In this document: positions 7,237 to 17,290 of the stretch, in pieces | Position numbering within the stretch: the first letter of the stretch is position 1 | Layout of the letters: each line of letters opens with the position of its first letter | Notes under the pieces: model-generated | What the model saw: the letters and a program-made list of their open reading frames with translations, nothing else | The model's database searches: none | What the model was told of the DNA's origin: nothing | Program-made: the position numbers and the translations under genes | Assembly: GCA_900551325.1 (NCBI GenBank) | Contig: URVM01000008.1 | Span: forward strand, 129,170-193,169 | Origin: an uncultured Eubacteriales bacterium | GTDB lineage: Bacteria > Bacillota > Clostridia > Lachnospirales > Cellulosilyticaceae | Reading direction: 5' to 3' | Length of the DNA: 64,000 nt

Positions 7237-10200
7237 GTGGTAGAGTTTATATTAGGAACGGCAAGAAGTGGAAAGACCACTATATGTTATAAAGAGATTC
7301 AAGAAGCATTAAAAGAAGAAGTATATCACAACCTTATTATGCTAGTGCCAGAGCAGTTTAACTTACAAGTACAAATGGAACTGGCAAAACTTCTTAAACC
7401 AGGACTTCTACGTGTAGAAGTGATGAGTTTTAAAAACTTAGCTAAAAAAGTTTTAAAAGAAGTGGGTGGTATGAAAGAACCACTTATAGATGATTTAGAA
7501 CGTGTAATGATATTAAAAAAATTGTTAGAACAACATAAAAAAGAATTAACGTACTATAAAACCAGCTATCATAATGAAGGATTTGTAGATGGAATGAATC
7601 GTCTTATTACTATCTTTGAACAAAATGAAGTGGACAAGCAAGTACTTACTTCATTAACCCAAGATGATAAAAGTAGTGATGTATTTAAATGCAAAATGCA
7701 AGATATAACTGCAATTAATGAATGGTTTCATAGTTTTATTAAGGAGCGTTTTGTAACTGTTGAAAAAACCATGGAAAGACTAGCTGCTTCAGTTTCAAAA
7801 AGTCACTATTTGAATGAAGCCATTGTATGGATTGATGGATTTTATGGATTTACGGCAACACAAATAAAAATAATAGAAGAGTTAATGCATAAAGTACAAA
7901 AGGTAGTTATTACCCTTCCTATCGATCGTCATTATGATAAGGGGGAATACGTTTATCCTAACAATCCTTTTTATGATAGTATTAAAAATTATCAAGCTCT
8001 TTTAAAACGTTGTGAAGTAGGAAATGTATCTACTAAGACAGAGGTTCTAAAAAATGAAGAAGTGGAAGTAGATCCATTAGCATATCTTAGAGAAAATTAT
8101 TTAAAAGCCTATGCTAAGCCATATTCAAAAGGGCAAGAGGCTATTAGGCTTACAAGCTGTTCTTCAAAAGATGATGAAGTAGTACAAGTAGCAAGACAGA
8201 TGATAAAACTTGTACGAGATGAGGACTATCGCTATCATGAAATGGCTGTACTTGTAGGAGATGTGGGTCAATATAAATCTACAATTATAAGTGTGTTTAA
8301 AGAATATGGTATTCCAGTGTTTATAGATGCTAAAAAAAGTATTCATACTAATAGTTTAGTAGCTGTTATCGATGGGGTACTAGATGTTTTAACTACTAAT
8401 TGGAGCTATAAAAGTATGATGACTTTCTTACGCTTTAATATGTTAAATATTACCCGTGAGGAAATTGATTTACTAGAAAACTATATGCTTGAACATGGTA
8501 TTCAAAACAAGAAGAAGTGGCAAGGTGAATGGGAAAGAGAAAGTAAAGGGGTAGATTTAGCTTATATAAATGAAATTAAAGCTAAGGTAATGGAACCTCT
8601 TATAGCTTTAGAAGAAAGTTTACAAAAAGAAAAAGATTCAAGTGGCAAAATAACAATACAAGAGGCAAGTAAAGCTGTCTTTGGATTCCTTGAGCATATA
8701 GGTGCTTATGATACAATACAAAATCATATTGCATACTATAAGGCAAAAGGTGAACGAGCACTTGAACTTGAAAATACACAAATATGGGGACAGGTTGTGG
8801 ATACTTTAGAGCGACTAGTAGACCTACTTGGGGATGAAAAAGTAAATCTAAAAACTTATAAAAACATTTTAAAAACTAGTTTTAACTATATTGAAATAGG
8901 TATTATCCCACCATCTAAAGATCAAGTCATTGTAGGAAGTGTAGATAGAAGCCGTATTCCTCAAGTAAAGGCACTCTTTATTTTAGGTGTAAATGAAGGG
9001 GTAATTCCTAAGGTAGATGAAGGTATGCCTTTGTTTTCTGATATGGATAAACTTACTTTAATGCAGTTATGTGAAACAGAAGATGAGAAGTTGTCAAGAC
9101 TGTATAATGTTATGATTCATAATCCTTTATACTTGGGACAGTTCTTAGTTTACTACGCCTTTACACGTGCAAGTAAGAAACTCTATATAAGTACTATTCA
9201 AGCAGATGAAACTGGTAAGGTACTAAGACCTTCTATAGTATTTTATAAGTTAAAGAAGCTCTTTAGTATGGAAGAAGAGAATAAAGAACCGTTAGATGTA
9301 TTTCAACATCCTCGTCCAGCACTTGGCTATGTAGGCTGGGAAATGAGAAGATATTTAGATGGTCAAGGTGAAGAAGGCCCTTGGCAAGATGCAGTAAGTT
9401 GGTTTATGACTTCTTCTAAGTGGCAAGAGAAGTTTAAACATTTAACTACCTATATGACCTATAGTAATCAACAAGAGCAACTAAAAGAGGAAAATGCAAA
9501 GTTACTTTATAGTGAAGGTTTAGTAACAAATATTTCTCAGTTAGAGCTTTACCGTAATTGTCCATGTTGTTACTTTATTCGCTATGGACTAAAGGCTTCA
9601 GAACGAAGAATACTACAGTGGAATGCAGCAGACCTAGGAACTTTATTCCACCATATTTTAGAACGTTATCCAAAGGAACTTAAGAAACGTCATATAACAT
9701 GGACTACAGCTACCGAGGTACAACAAGATGAATGTATCGAAGAATCTATACGTTATAGTGCAGCTAAGTTAAGCCAAAATGCAAAGCAAGATGGACGTTT
9801 TCACTATACTCTAAAGAAGGCACACAAAATGACAAAGCGCGCTATTAATGCGCTTACCTATCAACTAAGTGCAGGGGAATTTGTACCAGAAGCTTATGAA
9901 GTAAGCTTTGGAAGTGAAGAGATGCCACCTATTGAAATAGTGCTAGATGATGAACATACTATTTGGCTTAAAGGACAAATTGACCGTGTAGACGTATATA
10001 TGAAAGACGATGATAGTCGGTATATAAAAGTACTAGACTATAAGTCTGGAAATAAAAACTTTAGTCTTTTAGAGCTATATCATGGATTACAACTTCAGCT
10101 TTTACTCTATCTAGATGCTTACTTACGCTTAAATGAGAAAAATAAAGCAGCAGGAATGTTTTATTTCCACATCGATACCCGTACTATTAAGTATGAAACT

Positions 10201-10653
10201 GGTATGGCTATTAGTGATGCCCTTACGAAACAACTCAAGCAGTACAAGCTTTCTGGCTTAAGCATAGATGACTTAGATATTTTAGAGAAATTAGAAACAG
10301 GCATTAAAGGTGAGATTATACCAGCCAAAGTGAAGAAGGATGGTACACTTGGTAGTACATCACAAGTAGCAAGTGAAGGCCAGTTCAAAGCATTAATTGG
10401 GTATATGCATGAGCTTATTCATGGCTTAGGAAAAGATATGATATCAGGTAAAATTAGTGCAAAACCTTGTAAATTAAAAGATAAGGATGCCTGTGCTTTC
10501 TGTAAATATCATACTATTTGTCAATTCGATACAAGCACAAAAGATAATAGTTACAACCAACTTGAAACATTAGGCAACAAAGAAATATGGGAAAAACTTT
10601 TGAAAGGAGGAAAGTCAGATGGCATGGACACCGATGCAACAAGCGGCCATTGA
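7237..10653 (+). CDS. addB: ATP-dependent helicase/deoxyribonuclease subunit B
   Basis: 1138 residues, the expected AddB length. AddAB processes double-strand DNA ends for RecA-dependent repair. Seen: Walker A GTARSGKTT (residues 7-15), the RecB-like nuclease part with VLDYKSG, and the four cysteines of the AddB iron-sulfur staple, one in YRNCPCC near residue 774 and the rest in CAFCKYHTIC near 1085-1095. Start choice: AAGGAGGA is followed by ATGTGGTAG, an ATG in another frame that stops after two codons. The real start is the GTG at 7237 inside it. Its end overlaps addA by 35 bases. Confidence 0.95.
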   Translation: MVEFILGTARSGKTTICYKEIQEALKEEVYHNLIMLVPEQFNLQVQMELAKLLKPGLLRVEVMSFKNLAKKVLKEVGGMKEPLIDDLERVMILKKLLEQHKKELTYYKTSYHNEGFVDGMNRLITIFEQNEVDKQVLTSLTQDDKSSDVFKCKMQDITAINEWFHSFIKERFVTVEKTMERLAASVSKSHYLNEAIVWIDGFYGFTATQIKIIEELMHKVQKVVITLPIDRHYDKGEYVYPNNPFYDSIKNYQALLKRCEVGNVSTKTEVLKNEEVEVDPLAYLRENYLKAYAKPYSKGQEAIRLTSCSSKDDEVVQVARQMIKLVRDEDYRYHEMAVLVGDVGQYKSTIISVFKEYGIPVFIDAKKSIHTNSLVAVIDGVLDVLTTNWSYKSMMTFLRFNMLNITREEIDLLENYMLEHGIQNKKKWQGEWERESKGVDLAYINEIKAKVMEPLIALEESLQKEKDSSGKITIQEASKAVFGFLEHIGAYDTIQNHIAYYKAKGERALELENTQIWGQVVDTLERLVDLLGDEKVNLKTYKNILKTSFNYIEIGIIPPSKDQVIVGSVDRSRIPQVKALFILGVNEGVIPKVDEGMPLFSDMDKLTLMQLCETEDEKLSRLYNVMIHNPLYLGQFLVYYAFTRASKKLYISTIQADETGKVLRPSIVFYKLKKLFSMEEENKEPLDVFQHPRPALGYVGWEMRRYLDGQGEEGPWQDAVSWFMTSSKWQEKFKHLTTYMTYSNQQEQLKEENAKLLYSEGLVTNISQLELYRNCPCCYFIRYGLKASERRILQWNAADLGTLFHHILERYPKELKKRHITWTTATEVQQDECIEESIRYSAAKLSQNAKQDGRFHYTLKKAHKMTKRAINALTYQLSAGEFVPEAYEVSFGSEEMPPIEIVLDDEHTIWLKGQIDRVDVYMKDDDSRYIKVLDYKSGNKNFSLLELYHGLQLQLLLYLDAYLRLNEKNKAAGMFYFHIDTRTIKYETGMAISDALTKQLKQYKLSGLSIDDLDILEKLETGIKGEIIPAKVKKDGTLGSTSQVASEGQFKALIGYMHELIHGLGKDMISGKISAKPCKLKDKDACAFCKYHTICQFDTSTKDNSYNQLETLGNKEIWEKLLKGGKSDGMDTDATSGH

Positions 10654-13600
10654 TAAACGAGGTGCTACTATTTTAGTTTCAGCAGCTGCTGGTTCTGGAA
10701 AGACAGCTGTTTTAACTGAACGTGTATTTAAGAGAATAATGGGAAATGACCAAGAAGCAGGAATTGATATTGATAGGTTTCTAATAGTTACTTTTACAAG
10801 TGCAGCAGCTCATGAAATGAAAGAGCGTATTGCAGATAAGATGAGTAAGGCTATAGAAGAGCTTCAAGAAGCAGAAGAAAATGTAGAAGTAATGGAAAAG
10901 GTAGCTTACTTAGAAAAGCAATTAGCCCTTTTACCTAAGGCTTCTATTTCTACGATCCACTCTTTTTGCTTAAAAGCCATTAAAAACTATTTTACGTATT
11001 TAGAAATTGATCCAAATATTAAAGTAGGAAATGAATCAGAACTGCAAGTTATGAAACTAGATATATTAGAGGAAATGTTAGAAGAAGCCTTTGAAGAAGA
11101 AAATAATGAAGAATTTCTAGAACTAGCAGATACCTATGGGAGTATTCGTGGGCTAGAACCTTTAATGGAACTTATCTTAGACTTATATACTTTCTCAAAG
11201 AGTACGATTTTCCCTAATGAATGGCTAGACGAAATGAGCGAGAAGCTTTGTGAACCTCATAAAGAGATAGGAGAATCTATATGGGAACAAGAGCTGATAT
11301 TAGAAATACTAGAAGACTTTAAAGACCTTAAGACCGTTTATGATGAAGCTATAAAGCTTACACGTAAACCTAATGGACCTGCAGCTTATGAAGAAACTTT
11401 GGTAAAGGATTTAGAACAAATAGAGCGCATATTGGAAGTTCCTACGCATCAGGTAAAAGAGCTTATTGCCTTTATTGATGGAGTAAGCTTTGGTAGACTT
11501 CCAAGCAAGAAACAAGAATGCAGTGAAGCTTTAAAAGAACGTGTAAAAGGCTATAGAGAACTGGCAAAGGATATCGTAAAAAAGGCACAAACAGTTACTA
11601 AGCTTTTAAATGACCCTTACCTAAGTAGTAAGACCTATAAAGCTGGAGAATTAATGAAGACACTGGTAAAATGGGTAAAGGTCTTTGATGAACGCTTTAG
11701 TGAAGCTAAGAGAGAAAAAGGATTAGTAGACTATAATGACTTAGAACACTTAGCATTAAAACTTTTCGTGACCCATGAAGAAGATGAAAAAGGCCATAAA
11801 AAATTAGCTTATACAGAAGTAGCCAAGGAACTCTCAGACTTTTATGAAGAGATTTACATTGATGAGTATCAGGATAGTAATGCAGTACAAGAAACCCTTC
11901 TAGGAGCTATTGCTTTAGGCAAAGAAGAGGGGCCAACTCGCTTTATGGTTGGTGATATGAAACAAAGTATTTATCGTTTTAGACTTGCTAATCCCCTCAT
12001 TTTTGCCGATAAATATGATAGATTTCAAAAGTTCCATGAAGGACAAGCAGATACAGAGATTTGTATTGACCTTTCACAGAACTTTAGAAGTCGTGCCAAT
12101 ATTTTAAATGCTACCAATGACCTTTTTAAACAAATTATGAGTAAGCGTGTAGGTGAACTTTGTTATGATGAAGATGCCCAGCTTAAAGTAGGTAATTTCT
12201 ATGAAGAAGGAGATTACGAAGCTTATGTGGAACAAGTAGCAGACCATGTAGAAGTATGTTTAGTGGAAACACAAGATACAGCTACAAGTAGTGTAGATTC
12301 AGCAGAGGACATGGATGAAGAAAGTCCACAAGAAATCAAAAACATTGAAATTGAAGCAATTATGGTAGCAAAGAAAATAAGTGAACTCTTAAAAGGTGAA
12401 GGAAATCCTCAAGTAGTTTTTGATAAGGAACAAGGTAAATACCGTAAAGTAGAGCCAAGAGATATTGTTATTCTACTTCGTTCTGTACAAGATAAAGCAA
12501 ACTTATTTGAAGAAGCTCTTTTAAGAGAAGGTATTGATGCTTATGCAGATGTAAGTAGTAATTTCTTTGAGGCTATGGAAGTACAGATTATGCTTAGTCT
12601 TCTTCAAATTATTGATAATCCAAGACAAGATATTCCATTACTTACTGTGCTACGTTCACCTATGGTTGGGGTAGATTTTGATGAGCTGCTACAAGTTCGT
12701 AAGTTAAACGAGGAAGCTGACCTGTATACTAATTTAGAACAATATATAAAAGATGATAAGTCTTCAGTCGCCTTAAGGGAGTTTATGGAATTATTAAATG
12801 ACTATAGACAAGAAGCTACCTTAATGCCCCTTGAAGAATTAGTAGCAAAATTACTTGTAGAAACAGGTTATTATGCTTATGTAGGTATGCTTCCAGCAGG
12901 GGCAAAAAAGAAGGCGAATTTGAAGCTTTTAAAGAAATATGCAGAGGATTTTGAAGCTAATAGCGGAGTAGGTTTATTCGCTTTTCTTCAATATATGGAT
13001 AAACTTAAAACCTCAGGTGCTAAAGTTGGAGAAGCAAAATTAGTAGGAGAAAGTGAAAATCTAGTACAAATTATGACTATTCATAAGAGTAAAGGACTAG
13101 AGTTTCCTATTGTTTTTGTTTGTAATACCAATAAGCCTTTTAACAACTTAGACATTATGAAAAATGTACTTATGCACCATGAGCTTGGGCTTGGTCCAAA
13201 GTATACAGATAGAGATACAAATATTTTGTATGAAACACTTCCTTTTGAAGCCATTAAGCGTCGTATTCTTTCCGAAAATATTTCTGAAGAGATGCGTGTC
13301 CTTTATGTGGCACTAACAAGAGCTAAAGAAAAATTATTTATTACTGGAGTCGTAAAAGATTTACAAAGGGAGATCGAAAAATGGAGTCCTTTTGCTATTA
13401 GAAATAGTGAAGGCATCTTACCTTTAGGATTAAGAAAGTCTCCTACTTATTTAAATTGGATTGGAATGAGCTTATTGGCCCATGCTGGGTTTGAAGATTT
13501 AAGGACACAATTTTGTCTTGAACCAGCATATTTATTTGAAGGAAGCGGAAGATGGAAGTTTAGCTGTGTACACAAAGACTCACTTCTAACTTCTAGCCAA

Positions 13601-14506
13601 AGCAAGGAGGCGAAAATAGAGCAGAGGGAAATACTACTGGAGCATTGGAATGTAGATGCGGCCTATACTGAACATAAAGAAACTCTTTATAGATACCTTG
13701 ATTATAGTTATCCCTATGAAGTGGCAACAACTATGCCAGTGAAAGTAACAGTTTCTGATTTGAAGAAGCAGGCTCTATATGATGGGCAAACAAATGATGC
13801 ATTATCTACTTCCCATATGCTAGACGCCCCTACAGTTGATAAAGATATAAGTTTTAATACACATATAGATGAACAGCTGATACAAAGTACTCAAGATGAA
13901 TTATCTACTTCTACCCATAGTATAGGAGTGATTTTTGAAGATAAGGTTCTGCCTAAATTCATGCAACAAGAAGCAAGCATGAAGGCAACTGTAAGAGGAA
14001 CCTTGATTCATAGTATATTTGAACAGCTAGATTTAATAATGTGTAATACTGGAGACTTAATTTTGGCAGAGCTAACACGACTTGTTGAAACAGGCAAGTT
14101 ACAAGAAGAAGCAGTGAGTCTAGTAGACCTTAAAAAGCTTGAGCGCATGGCACATTCACATATGGTTAAGAGAATGAGTGAAAGTAAGCATGTGTGGAAA
14201 GAAAAAGCCTTTGTTTATTTATTACCAGCAAATGAAGTAGAAGATCATTACAATAAAGAAGAAGAGATTTTACTTCAGGGTATAGTAGATACATGTTTTA
14301 TTGAAGAAGATGGTCTTGTCATTATTGACTATAAGACAGACTATATTGATTATAATAATTTAGAAATAGGTATAGAACGTATAAAACAACGTTATAGTGT
14401 ACAGCTTGACTTATATGCAAGAGCTTTAAGTGAAATTACAGGCTTACCAGTTAAAGAAAAGTGTTTATATCTTTACCATATAGATAGATGGGTAACATTA
14501 AATTAA
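10619..14506 (+). CDS. addA: ATP-dependent helicase/nuclease subunit A
   Basis: 1295 residues, UvrD/Rep superfamily 1A helicase with a C-terminal nuclease. Seen: Walker A AAAGSGKT (residues 22-29), Walker B YIDEYQDSN near 413, motif III GDMKQSIYRFR near 443, motif V IHKSKGLEFP near 820, motif VI YVALTRAKEKLF near 895, and the nuclease motif IDYKTD near 1236. A linker after the helicase core (SSVDSAEDMDEESP, about residues 560-574) is acidic and low in complexity. ATG follows AAAGGAGGAAAGTCAG inside the end of addB, so the two are translationally coupled. Confidence 0.96.
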   Translation: MAWTPMQQAAIDKRGATILVSAAAGSGKTAVLTERVFKRIMGNDQEAGIDIDRFLIVTFTSAAAHEMKERIADKMSKAIEELQEAEENVEVMEKVAYLEKQLALLPKASISTIHSFCLKAIKNYFTYLEIDPNIKVGNESELQVMKLDILEEMLEEAFEEENNEEFLELADTYGSIRGLEPLMELILDLYTFSKSTIFPNEWLDEMSEKLCEPHKEIGESIWEQELILEILEDFKDLKTVYDEAIKLTRKPNGPAAYEETLVKDLEQIERILEVPTHQVKELIAFIDGVSFGRLPSKKQECSEALKERVKGYRELAKDIVKKAQTVTKLLNDPYLSSKTYKAGELMKTLVKWVKVFDERFSEAKREKGLVDYNDLEHLALKLFVTHEEDEKGHKKLAYTEVAKELSDFYEEIYIDEYQDSNAVQETLLGAIALGKEEGPTRFMVGDMKQSIYRFRLANPLIFADKYDRFQKFHEGQADTEICIDLSQNFRSRANILNATNDLFKQIMSKRVGELCYDEDAQLKVGNFYEEGDYEAYVEQVADHVEVCLVETQDTATSSVDSAEDMDEESPQEIKNIEIEAIMVAKKISELLKGEGNPQVVFDKEQGKYRKVEPRDIVILLRSVQDKANLFEEALLREGIDAYADVSSNFFEAMEVQIMLSLLQIIDNPRQDIPLLTVLRSPMVGVDFDELLQVRKLNEEADLYTNLEQYIKDDKSSVALREFMELLNDYRQEATLMPLEELVAKLLVETGYYAYVGMLPAGAKKKANLKLLKKYAEDFEANSGVGLFAFLQYMDKLKTSGAKVGEAKLVGESENLVQIMTIHKSKGLEFPIVFVCNTNKPFNNLDIMKNVLMHHELGLGPKYTDRDTNILYETLPFEAIKRRILSENISEEMRVLYVALTRAKEKLFITGVVKDLQREIEKWSPFAIRNSEGILPLGLRKSPTYLNWIGMSLLAHAGFEDLRTQFCLEPAYLFEGSGRWKFSCVHKDSLLTSSQSKEAKIEQREILLEHWNVDAAYTEHKETLYRYLDYSYPYEVATTMPVKVTVSDLKKQALYDGQTNDALSTSHMLDAPTVDKDISFNTHIDEQLIQSTQDELSTSTHSIGVIFEDKVLPKFMQQEASMKATVRGTLIHSIFEQLDLIMCNTGDLILAELTRLVETGKLQEEAVSLVDLKKLERMAHSHMVKRMSESKHVWKEKAFVYLLPANEVEDHYNKEEEILLQGIVDTCFIEEDGLVIIDYKTDYIDYNNLEIGIERIKQRYSVQLDLYARALSEITGLPVKEKCLYLYHIDRWVTLN

Positions 14507-14523
14507 TAAGAGGGAGAATAGAT

Positions 14524-15144
14524 ATGATTAAATTTGAACGCACAGATGTAATGAATATTGAAAACGCTATTAGAGGAGCTAGAAATCCAATGAATAGCTG
14601 GCATAGAATAGATAGTGAGTATGATGAGGATGGTAACTATATACTAGGTGAAAATGATCTAGACTTAGGTAGAAGACTTTGTAGAGCAGGGAGTGACCAT
14701 CGTAAATTCTTACGTCAAATTTTTGTATCAGTAGATATTACAGCACCACTTTATTGGTGGAAAGAGTATGATACTTATAAAGTAGGTACAACAGCTAACT
14801 CTACAAGTACTATGCACAAGATTCATAGTAAACCTTTTGAGGTAGAAGATTTTAGTACAGACCATATGAATGAAGGGACAATGGAAACATTAGAACTCAT
14901 TATTAAACAATTAGAAATATTACGTGAAGACTTTAATGAAACTAAAAATAAAACATCATGGTATAGTATGATTCAATTATTACCATCTAGCTATAATCAA
15001 ATGCGTACATGTACAATGACTTACGAAAACATTAGAAACATGTATACAGCACGTAAAAACCACAAGTTAGAAGAGTGGCATACTTTCTGTAGATGGGTAG
15101 AAACATTACCTTACGCACAACAATTTATATTACAAAACAATTAA
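14524..15144 (+). CDS. ThyX-like fold protein of unknown function
   Basis: 206 residues. An upstream in-frame start exists at 14488, inside addA, but AGAGGGAGAATAG sits just before the ATG at 14524, which I prefer. Seen: HRKFLRQIFVSVDITAPLYW, then WKEYDTYKVGTTANSTSTMH, and later IQLLPSSYNQMRT. This is the layout of flavin-dependent thymidylate synthases (ThyX), but the RHR and SxNExS signature is replaced. Related proteins occur in phages and Clostridia without known activity, as far as I recall. It follows addA by 17 bases and may be cotranscribed. Assignment to the ThyX fold is my inference. Confidence 0.55.
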   Translation: MIKFERTDVMNIENAIRGARNPMNSWHRIDSEYDEDGNYILGENDLDLGRRLCRAGSDHRKFLRQIFVSVDITAPLYWWKEYDTYKVGTTANSTSTMHKIHSKPFEVEDFSTDHMNEGTMETLELIIKQLEILREDFNETKNKTSWYSMIQLLPSSYNQMRTCTMTYENIRNMYTARKNHKLEEWHTFCRWVETLPYAQQFILQNN

Positions 15145-15257
15145 ATTTTTAAAATTATAATAAATTGTTTTGAAAATTTCCTTAATAATGATAATATGAA
15201 ATAGAGAGAAGGTAATCTCAATTAATCCTACTATATCATTAAGAAAGGGGAATTTGT

Positions 15258-16760
15258 ATGTTTAAGAAACGTATGAAATGGCTTCCAAGCATGGTGCTTG
15301 CAACAGCATTAGCACTTGGAAGTCTAGGGGGGGCTACATTTACTTATGCTAATACATCTGTAGAAGCTACAAGTAGTGTACCGACCTGGGAAGCAGGGAA
15401 GGTTTATAATGGGGGCGACCAAGTAGAATTTGAAGGTGTCATCTACCAAGCAAAATGGTGGACACAAAATGAAAAGCCTAATCCTAATTTAGAGTGGGGT
15501 GTTTGGAAAGTCGTTTCAGGAACTACTGATCCAGTAGACCCACCTGTAGTACCGCCAGTAGATCCAGTAGATCCAGTAGACCCACCTGTAGTACCACCAG
15601 TAGATCCGGTAGATCCACCAGTAACTCCACCAACAGATACTACAATTAAACCATGGGATGCAGGTGCAACCTATGTAAAAGGTGATAAAGTTACATATGA
15701 TGGAAAAACATTCGAAGCAAAATGGTGGAACCAAAATCAAAAACCAGATGCAAGTAATGAATGGGGTGTATGGGCACTAGTTAGTAGTAATGGTGGCGGT
15801 GGTTCAACAGAGCCAGAAACACCTACATATCCACAAAGACCAAAAGATCCAACACCATTTAAAGTAGTTGGATATTACTATGGAAATGAAGGTCCAGGTC
15901 CAGTAGAAGAGATTCAATTTGATAAGTTAACACATATTAACTATGCTTTTGCTATTCCAACACGTGAAGGTGGTATTAGACCTTTAGAAAATCCTGAAAA
16001 TGCTAAAAAGGTTATTGCAGAAGCCCATAAAAACAATGTAAAGGTGTTACTTGCTGTAGGGGGTTGGTCTTATGATAATGGTTTAGAGTTAGAACCAGTA
16101 TTTGTAGCTGCAACTACAACAGATGAAAAATGCCAACAGCTTACAAATCAAATTATGGCTATGGTAAAAGAATATGGCTTTGACGGAGTAGACCTAGATT
16201 GGGAGCATCCAAGACGTGATGGTAACTCTAAATACCAATACGAAAATTTAATGAAACGTTTAAGTGAAGCTACACTTAAAGAAGGTAAATTACTTACATC
16301 GGCAGTTCTTGCAGGAGTAAATGCTGCAGGGGATAATCTTTGGGATGCAGGTGGACACTTAGATAGTGAAATCCACTATGTAGACTGGATTAATGTTATG
16401 GCATATGATGGTGGAAATGGTGATATCCATTCACCATATAGCTTTGCTGTAAATAGCTTAAACTATTGGATTAATACAAGAAAATTTGCAGCTGATAAAG
16501 TTGTTTTAGGTGTACCTTTCTACGGTAGACCACAATGGAAAACTTATAAAGAAATTCTTGCAATCGACCCAGATGCATATATGAAAGACGTTGTAGATGG
16601 TATGTGGTATAACGGTGTACCAACCATTACAAAGAAAACTGAATTAGCTCTTAATACATGTGGTGGTATTATGATTTGGCAAATTTCACAAGACGTAACT
16701 GACCCACAAAAGAGCTTATTAGCTGCTATAGATCGCACGGTTAAAGCAAATAATAAATAA
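15258..16760 (+). CDS. secreted chitinase, GH18 with two CBM5/12 domains
   Basis: 500 residues. Seen in order: a Sec signal peptide ending near TYANTS (residues 1-33); a chitin-binding CBM5/12 (about 40-90, with WTQNEKPNPNLEWGVWKVV); a Pro/Val/Asp linker of repeated DPVDPP and VVPPVD units; a second CBM (about 130-178, WNQNQKPDASNEWGVW); and the GH18 barrel with VLLAVGGWSYDNG and DGVDLDWEHP, where Glu316 is the catalytic acid. GH18 enzymes cut chitin to N,N'-diacetylchitobiose by substrate-assisted catalysis. No LPXTG or S-layer anchor is seen, so it is probably released. It probably feeds the GlcNAc locus starting at 21339. Confidence 0.95.
   Translation: MFKKRMKWLPSMVLATALALGSLGGATFTYANTSVEATSSVPTWEAGKVYNGGDQVEFEGVIYQAKWWTQNEKPNPNLEWGVWKVVSGTTDPVDPPVVPPVDPVDPVDPPVVPPVDPVDPPVTPPTDTTIKPWDAGATYVKGDKVTYDGKTFEAKWWNQNQKPDASNEWGVWALVSSNGGGGSTEPETPTYPQRPKDPTPFKVVGYYYGNEGPGPVEEIQFDKLTHINYAFAIPTREGGIRPLENPENAKKVIAEAHKNNVKVLLAVGGWSYDNGLELEPVFVAATTTDEKCQQLTNQIMAMVKEYGFDGVDLDWEHPRRDGNSKYQYENLMKRLSEATLKEGKLLTSAVLAGVNAAGDNLWDAGGHLDSEIHYVDWINVMAYDGGNGDIHSPYSFAVNSLNYWINTRKFAADKVVLGVPFYGRPQWKTYKEILAIDPDAYMKDVVDGMWYNGVPTITKKTELALNTCGGIMIWQISQDVTDPQKSLLAAIDRTVKANNK
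15525..15644 (+). repeat. Pro-Val-Asp linker repeat inside the chitinase gene
   Basis: Short tandem units of GATCCAGTAGACCCACC type encode alternating DPVDPP and VVPPVDP motifs between the two carbohydrate-binding modules. Such repeats can expand or contract by slippage. The complementary strand yields a spurious open frame. Confidence 0.75.
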
Positions 16761-16785
16761 TGAATGAGATTATAATCTCTATGCA

Positions 16786-16833
16786 AAAGGACTGTTACTC
16801 ACTATTTAAATTAGTGAGCAACAGTCCTTTTTT
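16786..16833. terminator. bidirectional intrinsic terminator
   Basis: Near-perfect stem AAAGGACTGTT.ACTCACTA / TAGTGAG.AACAGTCCTTT with T-run on the plus side and A-run on the minus side. It serves the chitinase gene and the convergent DUF3783 gene. Confidence 0.88.
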
Positions 16834-16839
16834 GCCTCT

Positions 16840-17265
16840 TTAATGAAGTGGTGTTGTATTATTTTTTAACGCATAGCGTTCAGCAGCTAAGTTTTGAATT
16901 AATTCTTCAACTGTCCAGTTGATAGATGTTTCCGTTACAGTAGCCATAAGAGGTCTTGGAATACGGAATTTCTTTAAGCTTTCAATAAAAGCATTCATTC
17001 TATTAGAAGGAACATTATTGAAGATAATAGCCTTGTATGAAGGAATCTCAGCAGCTGTAGAAGCTTGTAGAGGATTACCTTCTAATAAATCTACTATAGT
17101 TGTAGATAATGTATCTTTACTAAGAAGTACCTGATCGTTAAGACCAGTTAATCTTGCAATGTTTTTAAGACTTTTTAGCTCCTGTGGTGTAAAACCATAG
17201 ATTAAGATACAAGTTCTAGCGTGTATAACTTGGTTGTCAGTGTCTTGCATTTTTTCGAATGACAT
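16840..17265 (-). CDS. DUF3783 domain protein
   Basis: 141 residues. The C-terminal half matches DUF3783 as I know it, with FIESLKKFRIPRPLMATVTE followed by NWTVEELIQNL. The N-terminal half begins with a CILIYGFTPQEL segment that also belongs to this group. No catalytic residues are evident and no function is established. It lies 25 bases downstream of htpG on the same strand and is probably cotranscribed, which weakly suggests a housekeeping or stress context. Confidence 0.75.
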   Translation of the reverse strand: MSFEKMQDTDNQVIHARTCILIYGFTPQELKSLKNIARLTGLNDQVLLSKDTLSTTIVDLLEGNPLQASTAAEIPSYKAIIFNNVPSNRMNAFIESLKKFRIPRPLMATVTETSINWTVEELIQNLAAERYALKNNTTPLH

Positions 17266-17290
17266 AAGGATTCACCACCTAGCATTTAAA

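Noticed and set aside
15516..15740. Minus-strand frame rich in Tyr and Trp
   Set aside because: It is the complement of the Pro/Val/Asp linker repeats of the chitinase gene; no start signal.
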